A stretch of 64,000 nt of DNA from TC-15 sp034437275 (GTDB lineage Bacteria; Chloroflexota; Anaerolineae; Aggregatilineales; Aggregatilineaceae). Every line of letters begins with the position of its first letter. Positions within the stretch are counted from its first letter, which is position 1. The notes beneath the pieces are model-generated. The model was not told where the DNA came from, did not search any database, and saw only the letters and a list, made by a program, of their open reading frames with translations. Positions 16,627-25,900 of this stretch are shown one piece after another. Location of the stretch: contig DAOTUD010000141.1 of the NCBI GenBank assembly GCA_034437275.1, forward strand, positions 48,823-112,822, in the 5' to 3' direction. The translations under genes were made by a program, and so were the position numbers.

Positions 16627-17487
16627 TTACTCGGCCATCAGCCATCCCAGAATCCCACGCCAATAGTCGAACCACGCGAAATGCCCCCCACCCGGCAGCA
16701 CGATCACTTCGGCGCGGGGAATGCGCTCCGCCAGGTAACGCCCCATCTGCGGCGGCACGATCACGTCGCCCGCCCAACACCACAATTTAACCGGCTGCTG
16801 GATGTCCTCCAGCCGGAAGACCCAGGGCGACGCCAGGATGCGCGCCTCGCGCACCACGCCGTTGATGCCGCTGCGCGTGGCTTCGCTGCGGTAGCGCATC
16901 GCCTGCGGCTTGATATCAGGCCGGAACAGCATCGCCTGGTCGTCGTCCGAAAGCTGGCTGGCGGTTTGCGCCAGCGCTTTCTCCGGGGTGCGCACCGCCG
17001 CCCAGTTCTGGGGCCACAGCAGCATTTTAAACAACCACGGCCAGCGCGCCAGCTTGAACGCGCCCTGGTACGATGGGTGCATCCCCTCATACGCGCCGGG
17101 CCGGTCCATTGGGGCCGCCCCGCTGATCGTCGCGCCCTTCAGCACGCGATCCGGCTGCGCGGCCATGCTCGCCAGTGCGTACGCACCGCCCGCCGACCAC
17201 CCCGCGACGGCAAACTGCGTGATGCCCAACTCGTCCGCCAACTGGGCCATGTCGTCCGGCCAATCGGTCAGCGTGCGCCCCGGCTGGTGATCCGACAGGC
17301 CATACCCCGGGCGGTCCGGCGTGATGATCCGCGCGCCGAGCGCCTCGGCAATCGACTCGTCAGGGTGGCGCGTCAGGCGCGAGCCGGGGTTGCCGTGCAG
17401 GAAGAAGACCGGTTTGCCCCCTGGATCGCCGTGTTCGGTGAAGGCCAGCCGTCGCCCGTCACGTAGTTGAATATATTGATCCGTCAT
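16627..17487 (-). CDS. alpha/beta-fold hydrolase
   Basis: A 286-residue cytosolic hydrolase of unknown substrate. The oxyanion motif is FFLHGNPGSR, the nucleophile elbow is GWSAGG (G-x-S-x-G), the acid is Asp in AGDVIVPP, and the base is His in PGGGHFAWFD. A helical cap lies between them (about residues 130-210), with Trp/Pro-rich segments. The order fits epoxide-hydrolase or haloalkane-dehalogenase-like members, but the cap residues do not define one. AAGGGAG lies 7 bases before the ATG at 17487. It is a single gene that ends facing a downstream AT-poor palindromic stretch. Confidence 0.88.
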   Translation of the reverse strand: MTDQYIQLRDGRRLAFTEHGDPGGKPVFFLHGNPGSRLTRHPDESIAEALGARIITPDRPGYGLSDHQPGRTLTDWPDDMAQLADELGITQFAVAGWSAGGAYALASMAAQPDRVLKGATISGAAPMDRPGAYEGMHPSYQGAFKLARWPWLFKMLLWPQNWAAVRTPEKALAQTASQLSDDDQAMLFRPDIKPQAMRYRSEATRSGINGVVREARILASPWVFRLEDIQQPVKLWCWAGDVIVPPQMGRYLAERIPRAEVIVLPGGGHFAWFDYWRGILGWLMAE

Positions 17488-17590
17488 AGTGTTACTCCCT
17501 TCACATGATGCGCGTGTTTTCAGACACGACACAGTTAATAGCACAGGAAATTCCAGGTTTTTTTCATAACTTTTTTATGGCAAAACGCTA

Positions 17591-17617
17591 TTGTTCATAT
17601 AGAATCAAAAGTATAAT
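17591..17617 (+). promoter_or_regulatory. AT-rich promoter region before the aminomutase gene
   Basis: The gap 17488-17743 is AT-rich and holds TATAAT (17612-17617) with a TTGTTC box 15 bp upstream, a short spacer. No gene or RNA is seen. The leader to the ATG at 17744 is about 120 bases. Confidence 0.4.
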
Positions 17618-17743
17618 TATAAGCAGCATAATCGCACGCCTGGAACGGTCAACAAACCGGCCTGTCATAGACTCTTTTACATCTCACTCGTACGCCAAGC
17701 CGGTCATAGGGACACGGCTTATTTTATGGGAGTCCAATAACCA

Positions 17744-19183
17744 ATGCCCACGCCCGCCGAAGAGGATCCACATCCGAACATGTCTGAACCCCCCGGCACG
17801 AACACCGCGCCAGAACGTACCCCGCGGCCCGCGCTGTGGGCCGACGTGCCAGACGAGGACTGGGATAACTGGCGCTGGCAGCTCGCTAACCGGCTGAACT
17901 CAGTCGACGAACTGTCTCACATTGTGAATCTAACGCCCGAAGAAATCGACGGGCTGACGGCTAAAGACAAATTCCGCGTCGACATTACGCCCTACTTCGC
18001 CAGCCTGATCGACCCCAACGACCCGGCCTGCCCCATCCGGCGGCAGGTGATCCCGTTGGGACACGAACTCGATGCCTTCGATGGCATGATGGAAGACAGC
18101 CTCGCCGAAGACCAGCACAGCCCGGTGCCGGGCCTCGTACATCGCTACCCGGACCGCGTGCTCATGCTGCTCACCACGCAGTGCGCGAGCTACTGCCGCT
18201 ACTGTACGCGCAGCCGGATCGTGGGCAACCCGGGCATGAACTTCAGCCGGGATGAATTCGCGCTGCAGATCGAATACTTGCAGCGCACGCCCCAGGTCCG
18301 GGACGTCTTGCTCAGCGGGGGCGACCCGCTGGTGCTGCCGCCCCGCATCCTAGAATACATCCTTTCCAGCCTGCGGGCGATTGAACACATCGAGATCATC
18401 CGCCTCGGCACGCGCGTGCCGGTCTTCCTGCCGCAGCGTGTCACGCCAGAGTATGCCGACTTGCTGCGCAAGTATCACCCGTTGTGGATCAACATCCACA
18501 CCAATCATCCGCAGGAAATCACGCCCGAACTCAGCCGCGCGCTGGCCCTGCTGGCCGACGCGGGCATCCCGCTGGGCAACCAGAGCGTGCTGCTGGCGGG
18601 CATCAACGACAGCGTCAACATCCAGCGCGAACTGGCGCACACGCTGGTCCGTAATCGCGTCCGGCCCTACTACCTGTACCAGTGCGATCTGGTCAAGGGC
18701 GCGGGGCACTTCCGGACGACGGTCGCCAAAGGGATCGAGATCATCGAGGGGATGCGCGGCCACACCAGCGGCTACGCTGTCCCGACCTATGTCATCGACG
18801 CCCCCGGCGGCGGCGGCAAAATCCCGGTCCAGCCCCAGTACGTGATCAGCCAGTCCCCTGGCAAGATCGTCTTGCGCAACTACGAGGGCTACATCACCGT
18901 CTACGACGAACCGCTGGACTATGACCCGGGGCAGATCGCCGATCTCGACCGGCAGGCCACCAAACGCCCCGAGTCCGGGCAAACCGGCGTGTACGGCCTG
19001 CTGAGCGACAAAGCCAACCACATCAAGCCCGAAGGTTTCGACGACATTCACCGCCGCGATGGCATCCAGCACCGGCTCAACGCCAACAACGCCAAGTGGG
19101 AACGCTTTCGCATGGACGCCGACAACCCGCCCCGCGCCTCACAGCGTAATCTGCGGAAGCACTCAAGCTCAGGGGATAACTGA
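17744..19183 (+). CDS. kamA: lysine 2,3-aminomutase (KamA family radical SAM/PLP enzyme)
   Basis: Converts L-lysine to L-beta-lysine using S-adenosylmethionine, a [4Fe-4S] cluster and PLP. The 479 residues carry CASYCRYCTRSR (CxxxCxxC), LLSGGDPL and HTSGYAVPTYVIDAPGGGGK, whose Lys binds PLP. Asp residues in QCDL and VIDAPGGGGK correspond to the two lysine-recognising Asp of the clostridial enzyme (D293, D330), which in glutamate 2,3-aminomutase are Lys and Asn. Lysine is therefore the predicted substrate. An N-terminal extension of about 40 residues precedes the core. The stop TGA overlaps the next start (TGATG), so an ATP-grasp ligase is translationally coupled to it. The usual partner, the beta-lysine acetyltransferase AblB, is absent. 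Confidence 0.93.
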   Translation: MPTPAEEDPHPNMSEPPGTNTAPERTPRPALWADVPDEDWDNWRWQLANRLNSVDELSHIVNLTPEEIDGLTAKDKFRVDITPYFASLIDPNDPACPIRRQVIPLGHELDAFDGMMEDSLAEDQHSPVPGLVHRYPDRVLMLLTTQCASYCRYCTRSRIVGNPGMNFSRDEFALQIEYLQRTPQVRDVLLSGGDPLVLPPRILEYILSSLRAIEHIEIIRLGTRVPVFLPQRVTPEYADLLRKYHPLWINIHTNHPQEITPELSRALALLADAGIPLGNQSVLLAGINDSVNIQRELAHTLVRNRVRPYYLYQCDLVKGAGHFRTTVAKGIEIIEGMRGHTSGYAVPTYVIDAPGGGGKIPVQPQYVISQSPGKIVLRNYEGYITVYDEPLDYDPGQIADLDRQATKRPESGQTGVYGLLSDKANHIKPEGFDDIHRRDGIQHRLNANNAKWERFRMDADNPPRASQRNLRKHSSSGDN

Positions 19184-20271
19184 TGCGGATCGCGCTGCTC
19201 GCCAACCTCAAGCAAAATGCCCCGGTCTGGGAAGGCATGTCTGCCGACCAGTGGGACGACCTCGACACGCCCCACTCGGTCAACGGGATCATGGAGGCAC
19301 TCCAGGCCGGAGGGCATGAGGTGGTCTTCATGGAGGCCAGCATCCTGCCGCCGCACAACCTGGTCCAGCGCCTCGCGGAATACGCCCCCGACCTGTGCTT
19401 TAACATTGCCGAGAGCCACTTCGGCGACGGGCGCGAAGCGCAGATTCCCGCCGTGTTGGAAATGCTGCGCATCCCGTACACCGGCAGCCAGGTCCTGGCG
19501 CTGGCCCTGACGCTCGACAAGCCCATGACCAAGCGCATTCTGATGTATCACGGCCTGCCAACGCCGGAGTTCCAGGTCTTCGAGCACCCCGACGAACCGC
19601 TGGACGCCGACCTGGTCAACGCGGACGGCGATCTGCTGTTCCCGATGTTCATCAAGCCCAGCCGCGAAGGGACCAGCATGGGCATCAGCCCGCGGAGCAT
19701 CGTGCGCACCGTCCCTGCACTGCGCGCCCGGGTGGCCGCGATGCTCGAGCAGTACAACCAGCCGGTGCTGTGCGAGCACTTCATCGAAGGCCGCGAAGTC
19801 ATGATCGGCATGGTGGGCAACCTGCGCCCCACCACCCCGCGCCGCGTCAAAGAGCGCACCGTCTTCGACACCGTCCCCGCTGGGCTGACGCTGTTCCCAC
19901 CGCTGGAGGTGGACCTGCAAGCCTACGCCGACACCGAAGCCGGGCTGTACACCAACCGCATCAAGACCGAATTCGCCGAGAGTTTCCAGTATATGTGTCC
20001 GGCCTCGCTCGACCCGGCGCTGGCCGAACGGCTCGATTTGCTGGCGGCGACCGTGTTTTGCGTCACGGATTGCCAGGACATGGCGCGCGTCGACTTCCGG
20101 CTGGACCAGCACAACGATAATAAACCGTATATTCTGGAGATCAACCCCCTGCCCGGCTTGAGTCCCGGCATCAGTGACCTGTGCCTGCAGGCCAACGCCG
20201 TCGGGTGGCGCTACGAGCAGTTGATCAACACCATCGTCGAGGTGGCCGCCACTCGACAGGGCATCAGCTAA
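19183..20271 (+). CDS. D-Ala-D-Ala ligase-like ATP-grasp enzyme
   Basis: The 362-residue protein has the Ddl-type layout: N-terminal MRIALLANLK, FNIAESHFGDGREAQIPA, then FPMFIKPSREGTSMGIS (ATP-binding Lys), CEHFIEGREV, ARVDFRL and YILEINPLPGLSPGISDL (metal and substrate loop). It should form an amide or ester bond between an activated carboxylate and an amine. The family pairs amino acids. Its start overlaps the kamA stop by one base, which suggests beta-lysine or lysine as a substrate; D-Ala-D-Ala ligase itself is less likely. Which partner molecule is joined cannot be read. It ends 210 bases before an amino acid permease. Confidence 0.88.
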   Translation: MRIALLANLKQNAPVWEGMSADQWDDLDTPHSVNGIMEALQAGGHEVVFMEASILPPHNLVQRLAEYAPDLCFNIAESHFGDGREAQIPAVLEMLRIPYTGSQVLALALTLDKPMTKRILMYHGLPTPEFQVFEHPDEPLDADLVNADGDLLFPMFIKPSREGTSMGISPRSIVRTVPALRARVAAMLEQYNQPVLCEHFIEGREVMIGMVGNLRPTTPRRVKERTVFDTVPAGLTLFPPLEVDLQAYADTEAGLYTNRIKTEFAESFQYMCPASLDPALAERLDLLAATVFCVTDCQDMARVDFRLDQHNDNKPYILEINPLPGLSPGISDLCLQANAVGWRYEQLINTIVEVAATRQGIS

Positions 20272-20331
20272 CCACAACCCCGCGCGATCATCCGGGCTAG
20301 AGGCAGGCAGCCGGAGGCATTCCCGGCACAC

Positions 20332-20451
20332 TTAGGTAAAAAATACCTAAAAAATATCCACAACAATCAAAAAATGTGGTATATTCATTCATCGTTGTGC
20401 ATTCATGGGTTTGCGTAAGCCGAACCAGCGTCGCTGAGCAGCGGCGCTTTT
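20332..20451 (+). promoter_or_regulatory. leader region of the permease: palindrome, promoter, hairpin
   Basis: TTAGGTA (20332-20338) and TACCTAA (20344-20350) form a perfect palindrome around five A. TATATT (20380-20385) is an extended -10 box. In the leader, AGCGTCGCT (20427-20435) and AGCGGCGCT (20440-20448) form a hairpin followed by four T, a possible attenuator. A short reading frame, ATG at 20405 to TGA at 20437 (MGLRKPNQRR), overlaps its left arm but has no ribosome binding site. No known riboswitch motif was recognised. Confidence 0.5.
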
Positions 20452-20481
20452 GTCGTGGACGCAACTGAGAAAGAAAAAAAC

Positions 20482-22839
20482 ATGGCTACAAATACACAGG
20501 TTCAGGTAGCCCCCCCCGAACAAGTCACGCTGAGCCGCGATCTCGGCTTGTTCGACATCGCAATGATCGGGGTGGGGGCAATGATTGGGGCTGGCATTTT
20601 CGTGCTCACCGGCGCAGCCGCGCAGGAAGCCGGGCCAGCGCTGATTTTGGCATTCTTGCTCAATGGTATCGTGACCACCTTCACGGCGATGGCCTATGCC
20701 GAACTGGGCTCGGCCTTCCCCGAAGCAGGCGGCGGCTACTTATGGGTCAAAGAAGGTCTTGGCGGCGCCAATGGCTTTCTCTCCGGCTGGATGAGTTGGT
20801 TCGCCCACGCTGTCGCCGGCAGTCTGTACGGGCTGGGCTTTGGGCACTTTGCGTATGAAATCTGGCACCGGACCGGAATCCCTGAACTCGGCATTGGGGA
20901 ACAATGGTGGGTGTTGTTGTTCACCACCCTGATCATTGCGCTGTTTACCTATATCAACTTTCGGGGCGCATCCGAAACCGGCACCGTCGGCAACGTGGTC
21001 ACCATCGCGAAGGTGATCATCCTCGGGCTGTTCGTGATCTTCGGCTTCATTGCCCTGTTCAACGTCGACAGTTGGGCGCAAGAACGCTTCATGGACGACT
21101 TCTTGCCCAACGGCTTTGGCGGTGTCGTGGTTGCGATGGGCCTGACGTTCATCGCCTTTGAAGGTTACGAGATCATCGCCCAGTCTGGCGAAGAAGTGAT
21201 CGACCCCCGTCGCAACATCCCGCGTGCGATCTTCATTGCCATCATCATCGTCGTCGTCATCTATGTGGCGGTCGCGTTCGTGTCGCTGGGCGCCGTCGAG
21301 AATCCCAACGGCGGCCCGGCCTACGAATACCTGGGCGAACAAGGGGAAACGGCTATCGTCGAAGCCGCCGGGCAGTTCATGCCCGCCGGGACGATCCTGC
21401 TGCTGATCAGCGGGCTGGCCTCCACCATGTCGGCGCTGAACGCCACCACGTATTCATCGTCGCGCGTGTCGTTTGCGATGGGCCGCGACCACAACCTGCC
21501 GGTACTCTTCTCGCGCATCCATCCCATCCGCCATACGCCATATTGGGCCGTGGTTCTCTCTGGCGCCTTCATGGTCCTGATGGCGTGGTCGCTGCCCATC
21601 GAAGATGTAGCCGCCGCTGCGGACATCATGTTCTTGCTGCTGTTCCTGCAGGTGAACCTGGCCGTGATGACGCTGCGCCAGAAGATGCCGAACCTGGACC
21701 GCGGCTTCGTGATCCCCTGGTTCCCGCTGGTGCCGATCATCGGCCTGCTAACCAACCTGGGGCTGGCGATTTACCTGTTCACCTTCAGCCAGATCGCGTG
21801 GTATGTCGCGATCGGCTGGCTGGTGTTGGGCCTGCTGGCCTACTACATGCACTTCTCGCGCATCGAGGCCATGGAAAAACCCAGCGACATCCTGCACGAA
21901 GAAGTGTTGGTCTCGCGCGATTACTCGGTGCTGATCCCGGTGTCCACCAACGAACAGGCGCACATCCTGGGCGAGATCGGCGCGCTCATCGCCGGGGCGC
22001 ATGGCGGTGATGTGCTGGCGCTGCATGTGGCGGAAGTCCCGCCGCAGCTATCGCTCACCGACGGGCGCTACTTCCTGAAGGAAGGCCGCGAACACCTGGA
22101 AACCGTGATCCAGACCGCCAAACGCCGCGACGTCCCAGTCCACACCATGATCCGGCTCGCGCGCAATGTCGCCGAGTCGGTGCGCAAGACCGCCGTCGAA
22201 AACGCCAGCGACATGATCGTGCTCGGCTGGCCGGGCACGACCAGCAGCTCCGGGCGCGTCTTCGGCAATGTCATCGACCCCATCGTCGACAACCCGCCGA
22301 CTGATATCGCCGTCGTCCGCTACCGCGACCAACGCCCGCTGCGCAGTATCCTGGTTCCGACAGCGGGTGGCCTGAACAGCCGCCGTGCCATCGACCTGGC
22401 GATCACGATGGCCCGGCAGGAAGGCAGCGAGCCGGTCACGATCGTGCTGTTCTCGGTCATCCCTCCCAACACGCGCGAGTCGTCGCGGGTGCGCATGCAC
22501 AAGCTGATGGAGAGCCTGCAAAAAGAAAGCGGCTATCCCGATCTGGAATTGAAGACCGCCGATGCCGAGAACGTGGTCGGCGCCATCCTCTCCGAAGCCA
22601 AAGCCCACGACCTCGTCATCATGGGGGCCAGCGAAGAACCGCTGTTCGAGAATATCCTGGTCGGCAACATCACCGAGCAGGTCGCACGCAAGGCCAACAC
22701 CACCGTGATCATGGTCAAGCGGCGCAGCAGCCCAGTGCATGACTTCCTGCGTAAAACTGTGCTCGAACCCACGACTGGGGCCAGCGTCAAACGCGACGTC
22801 AATGGCAAAAACAAAAACCGGAAAAACAATAACGGCTAG
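20482..22839 (+). CDS. APC-superfamily amino acid permease with two C-terminal USP domains
   Basis: Residues about 20-455 form a 12-helix APC transporter: RDLGLFDIAMIGVGAMIGAGIFVLTG is the helix-1 start with its GAG-IF motif, and AFEGYEIIAQSGEEVIDPRRNIPRAI is typical. Residues about 480-610 and 620-755 are two universal stress protein domains (LIPVSTNEQAHIL; GGLNSRRAIDLAITMA), which bind ATP or AMP in other proteins and may gate the transporter. This layout resembles archaeal cationic amino acid transporters of the ApcT type. The start at 20482 is an ATG with a purine-rich leader; a GTG at 20455 is an alternative. It follows kamA and the ATP-grasp gene, so lysine uptake is an attractive but unproven role. 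The 785-residue protein ends at a terminator. Confidence 0.9.
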   Translation: MATNTQVQVAPPEQVTLSRDLGLFDIAMIGVGAMIGAGIFVLTGAAAQEAGPALILAFLLNGIVTTFTAMAYAELGSAFPEAGGGYLWVKEGLGGANGFLSGWMSWFAHAVAGSLYGLGFGHFAYEIWHRTGIPELGIGEQWWVLLFTTLIIALFTYINFRGASETGTVGNVVTIAKVIILGLFVIFGFIALFNVDSWAQERFMDDFLPNGFGGVVVAMGLTFIAFEGYEIIAQSGEEVIDPRRNIPRAIFIAIIIVVVIYVAVAFVSLGAVENPNGGPAYEYLGEQGETAIVEAAGQFMPAGTILLLISGLASTMSALNATTYSSSRVSFAMGRDHNLPVLFSRIHPIRHTPYWAVVLSGAFMVLMAWSLPIEDVAAAADIMFLLLFLQVNLAVMTLRQKMPNLDRGFVIPWFPLVPIIGLLTNLGLAIYLFTFSQIAWYVAIGWLVLGLLAYYMHFSRIEAMEKPSDILHEEVLVSRDYSVLIPVSTNEQAHILGEIGALIAGAHGGDVLALHVAEVPPQLSLTDGRYFLKEGREHLETVIQTAKRRDVPVHTMIRLARNVAESVRKTAVENASDMIVLGWPGTTSSSGRVFGNVIDPIVDNPPTDIAVVRYRDQRPLRSILVPTAGGLNSRRAIDLAITMARQEGSEPVTIVLFSVIPPNTRESSRVRMHKLMESLQKESGYPDLELKTADAENVVGAILSEAKAHDLVIMGASEEPLFENILVGNITEQVARKANTTVIMVKRRSSPVHDFLRKTVLEPTTGASVKRDVNGKNKNRKNNNG

Positions 22840-22862
22840 GGTATCCACCACACAGCACAACA

Positions 22863-22892
22863 AAGAGCGAATACCGTCTGGTATTCGCTCTT
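22863..22892. terminator. bidirectional terminator between permease and rpoC
   Basis: AAGAGCGAATACC (22863-22875) pairs with GGTATTCGCTCTT (22880-22892) across a four-base loop. It separates two convergent genes. Confidence 0.85.
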
Positions 22893-22918
22893 CTTGATTC
22901 GGGTTGATTCAGGGACGT

Positions 22919-25900
22919 CTAATCGTCGAAGTCGTCGAAGTCCTCTTCATCTGCGACGGCTTCCAACGAGGCGATCTCCTCTTCCTCTTCCTCCTCATCT
23001 TCGTCTTCTTCCTCATCCTCGAAGTCGTCCAGGTCTTCCTCGTCTTCGGCCTCGAAGTCGTCCAGGTCTTCGTCGCCGTCGGCACCCATCTGGCCGAGTT
23101 CCAGCTCGTCGAGTGGTTCGTCGTCTTCCTCTTCCTCGGTCTCTTCCGCCCCGGCATGCAGTTCAGCTTCCAACTGCTCGTTGATCACGGCGATCTCGCG
23201 GTCCTGGTACGTGTGGAACCCCGTCCCTGCCGGGATCAACTTGCCAATGATGACGTTTTCCTTCAGGCCGTACAGCCGGTCGACCTTGCCCTCGATGGCC
23301 GCCCCCGCCAGCACCTTGATCGTGTGCTGGAAGCTCGACGCCGACAGGAAGCTGTCCGTCGTCAGGGCCGCCTTGGTCACGCCCAGCAGCACCGGCGTCG
23401 CTGAGGCCGGTTCCTTGTCTTCGGCCAGCAGGCGCTCGTTTATCTCCAACAGCACCAGCTTATCGACCAACTCGCCCGGCAGCAGTTCGCTGTCGCCGCT
23501 GCGCGTGATCTGGACCTTGCTCATCATCTTGCGGACAACCACCTCGAAGTGCTTGTCCGAGATATTCACGCCCTGGTTGCGGTACACCTTCTGCAATTCC
23601 TTCAGCAGATAGTGCTGGGCGGCATCCTGGCCCAAAACGCGCAGGATGCGGTGCGGATTCTTCGACCCTTCGGTCAACTGCTCGCCCGGACTGACCTGGA
23701 TTCCGTCTTCGATGCCTTCGATCAAGCGGGCATTCTGCGGGATGTCATAGTCGCGGACTTCTTCGATCTCGTTCCGCACGTAGACCTTACCGTCTTCCAG
23801 GTAGACCTCACCGGCCAGCCCCGATTCGATGACCTCTTCGCCATCCGGCGACTGGACCAGCGCGGTGCCATCCTTCACGGTATCATCGTCCTCGACCAGC
23901 AGCTCCCACCCATCCGGGATCGGGTAGCTTTCGCTCTCCACCTGGCTGTTGATGACCCGCGCAATCCGGACGCCTTCTTTGCGCGTCAGGCGCAGCGTGC
24001 CGCCGATCTCGACCACGACCGCCTCACCTTTCGGCTTCTTGCGCGCCTCGAACAACTCCTCGACGCGCGGCAGGCCGCTGGTGATATCGCCGGCGCCGCC
24101 GGTCGCGACGCCGCCGGTGTGGAACGTGCGCAGCGTAAGCTGCGTGCCCGGCTCGCCGATTGACTGTGCCGCCACAATCCCCACCGCCGAACCAATCGCC
24201 ACCAGTTCGCCGCGCCCCAGGTCGCGCCCGTAGCACTTCGCGCACACCCCGTGCACCAACGAGCACGTCATCGGGCTGCGTACATACACGTATTCGACCT
24301 GCGCTTGTTCCAGTTTTTCGGCGACCGCTTCCGTGATCATCTCGTCGCGATGGATCAGGACTTCACCGGTTTCCGGATCGTAGGTGTCGTGCGACACGAT
24401 GCGCCCGACAATGCGCTCGGAGAGCGTCTGCCCGGCCACGTCGGCTTCCGGCAGCGTGATCCCACGCACATCCTGGTTATGGGGATGACGCGGGTTCAGG
24501 ATTTTGATGCCGGACTTGGTGCCGCAGTCGTTACGATTGATGATCATGTCCTGCGCCACATCAACCAGACGGCGCGTCATATACCCCGCGTCCGCCGTGC
24601 GCAGCGCGGTGTCGGCCAGGCCCTTCCGCGCGCCGTGCGTGGAGATGAAGTACTCCAACGCCGTCAGGCCCATGCGGAAATGGCTGGTGATCGGCAGGTC
24701 GATGATGCGCCCGGATGGATCCGCCATCAGGCCGCGCATCCCGGCCAACTGCGTGATCGGACCGAAACCGCCCTTGGTGGAGCCGGACAGCGCCATCACC
24801 GCAATCGGGCCGAAGGGGTCGAGCGTGTCGCTGATGACGTCCTTCAGGTTCGATTTCGCCTGGTTCCAGCTATCAATCGTGATCTGGTACCGCTCTTCTT
24901 CGGTCAACAGCCCGCGCCGGAAGTCACGCTGCGCGGTTTCGACCGTCGAGGACGCGTCGTCCAGGATATGCTCGCGCTCGCCGGGCACCGTCAGGTCGGA
25001 GACAGCAATTGTCGTCCCCGACACCGTCGCGTAGTGGAAGCCCAGGTTCTTGATGGCATCCACCACATCGGTGGTTTCCTGCGGCCCAAACTGCTGGTAC
25101 ACCCGCGCGACCAGGTTTTGCAGGCCCTTTTTGCCTAAGGTTTCCTGCACAAACCGCATATCGTCCGGCAGGAGACGGTTGAACAACGCACGCCCGACGG
25201 TGGTGATCTCCGGCTCCGGCTGTGGCGGGCGTTCGGGATCGTCATAATAATTACCAAGCAGAATTGGCGCGTGCAGGTCGACGATCCCCAGGCCATACAG
25301 GTATTCGACCTCGTTCATATCGACCACGAGCCGCCGTTCGCCCAGGTTGGACAACGCCAACGGGGCGTCCGGATTCTGGTTCAGGAACGAAATAACCTCA
25401 TAGGCGTTGTGGACGGCGGCATCAAAGTCACCGTTTACCAGGCCATCGATCATCTGGTCAAAGGCCGTATAGCGGCTGCCATCCTCAAGCCGCTGGTCGA
25501 CCAACTCCACAACCTCGTTATTGTAGTCCACCTCATGCCGTTCGAGCTGCCGTGACCCGGCGGAGTTGAACACACTCGCCACCCGGAAGCCGCCGGCTGC
25601 CAGCACGCTCCAGGTTGCGAACTCCTCGGCCCGGTCGGCCAGGCAGACGATCTCGGCGGTGGGGTCCATCGTCAGGTAGTAATTCCCCAACACCATATCC
25701 TTCGACGGGGCCACCACTGGCGAACCATCCGCCGGCTTGAGCAGGTTCTTGGTGCTCAGCATCAACTCGCGGGCCTCGTGCACCGCTTTTTCGCTCAGCG
25801 GGATATGGACTGCCATCTGGTCACCGTCAAAGTCGGCGTTAAACGCAGCACACACCAACGGGTGAATCTGGATCGCCTTACCCTCGACCAGCACCGGCTC

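Noticed and set aside
19048..20331. A 427-codon open frame on the minus strand
   Set aside because: It lies antisense to kamA and the ATP-grasp gene, both with clear motifs.
20332..20481. A c-di-AMP or lysine riboswitch before the permease
   Set aside because: The leader is only about 90 bases and has none of the conserved ydaO or L-box elements.
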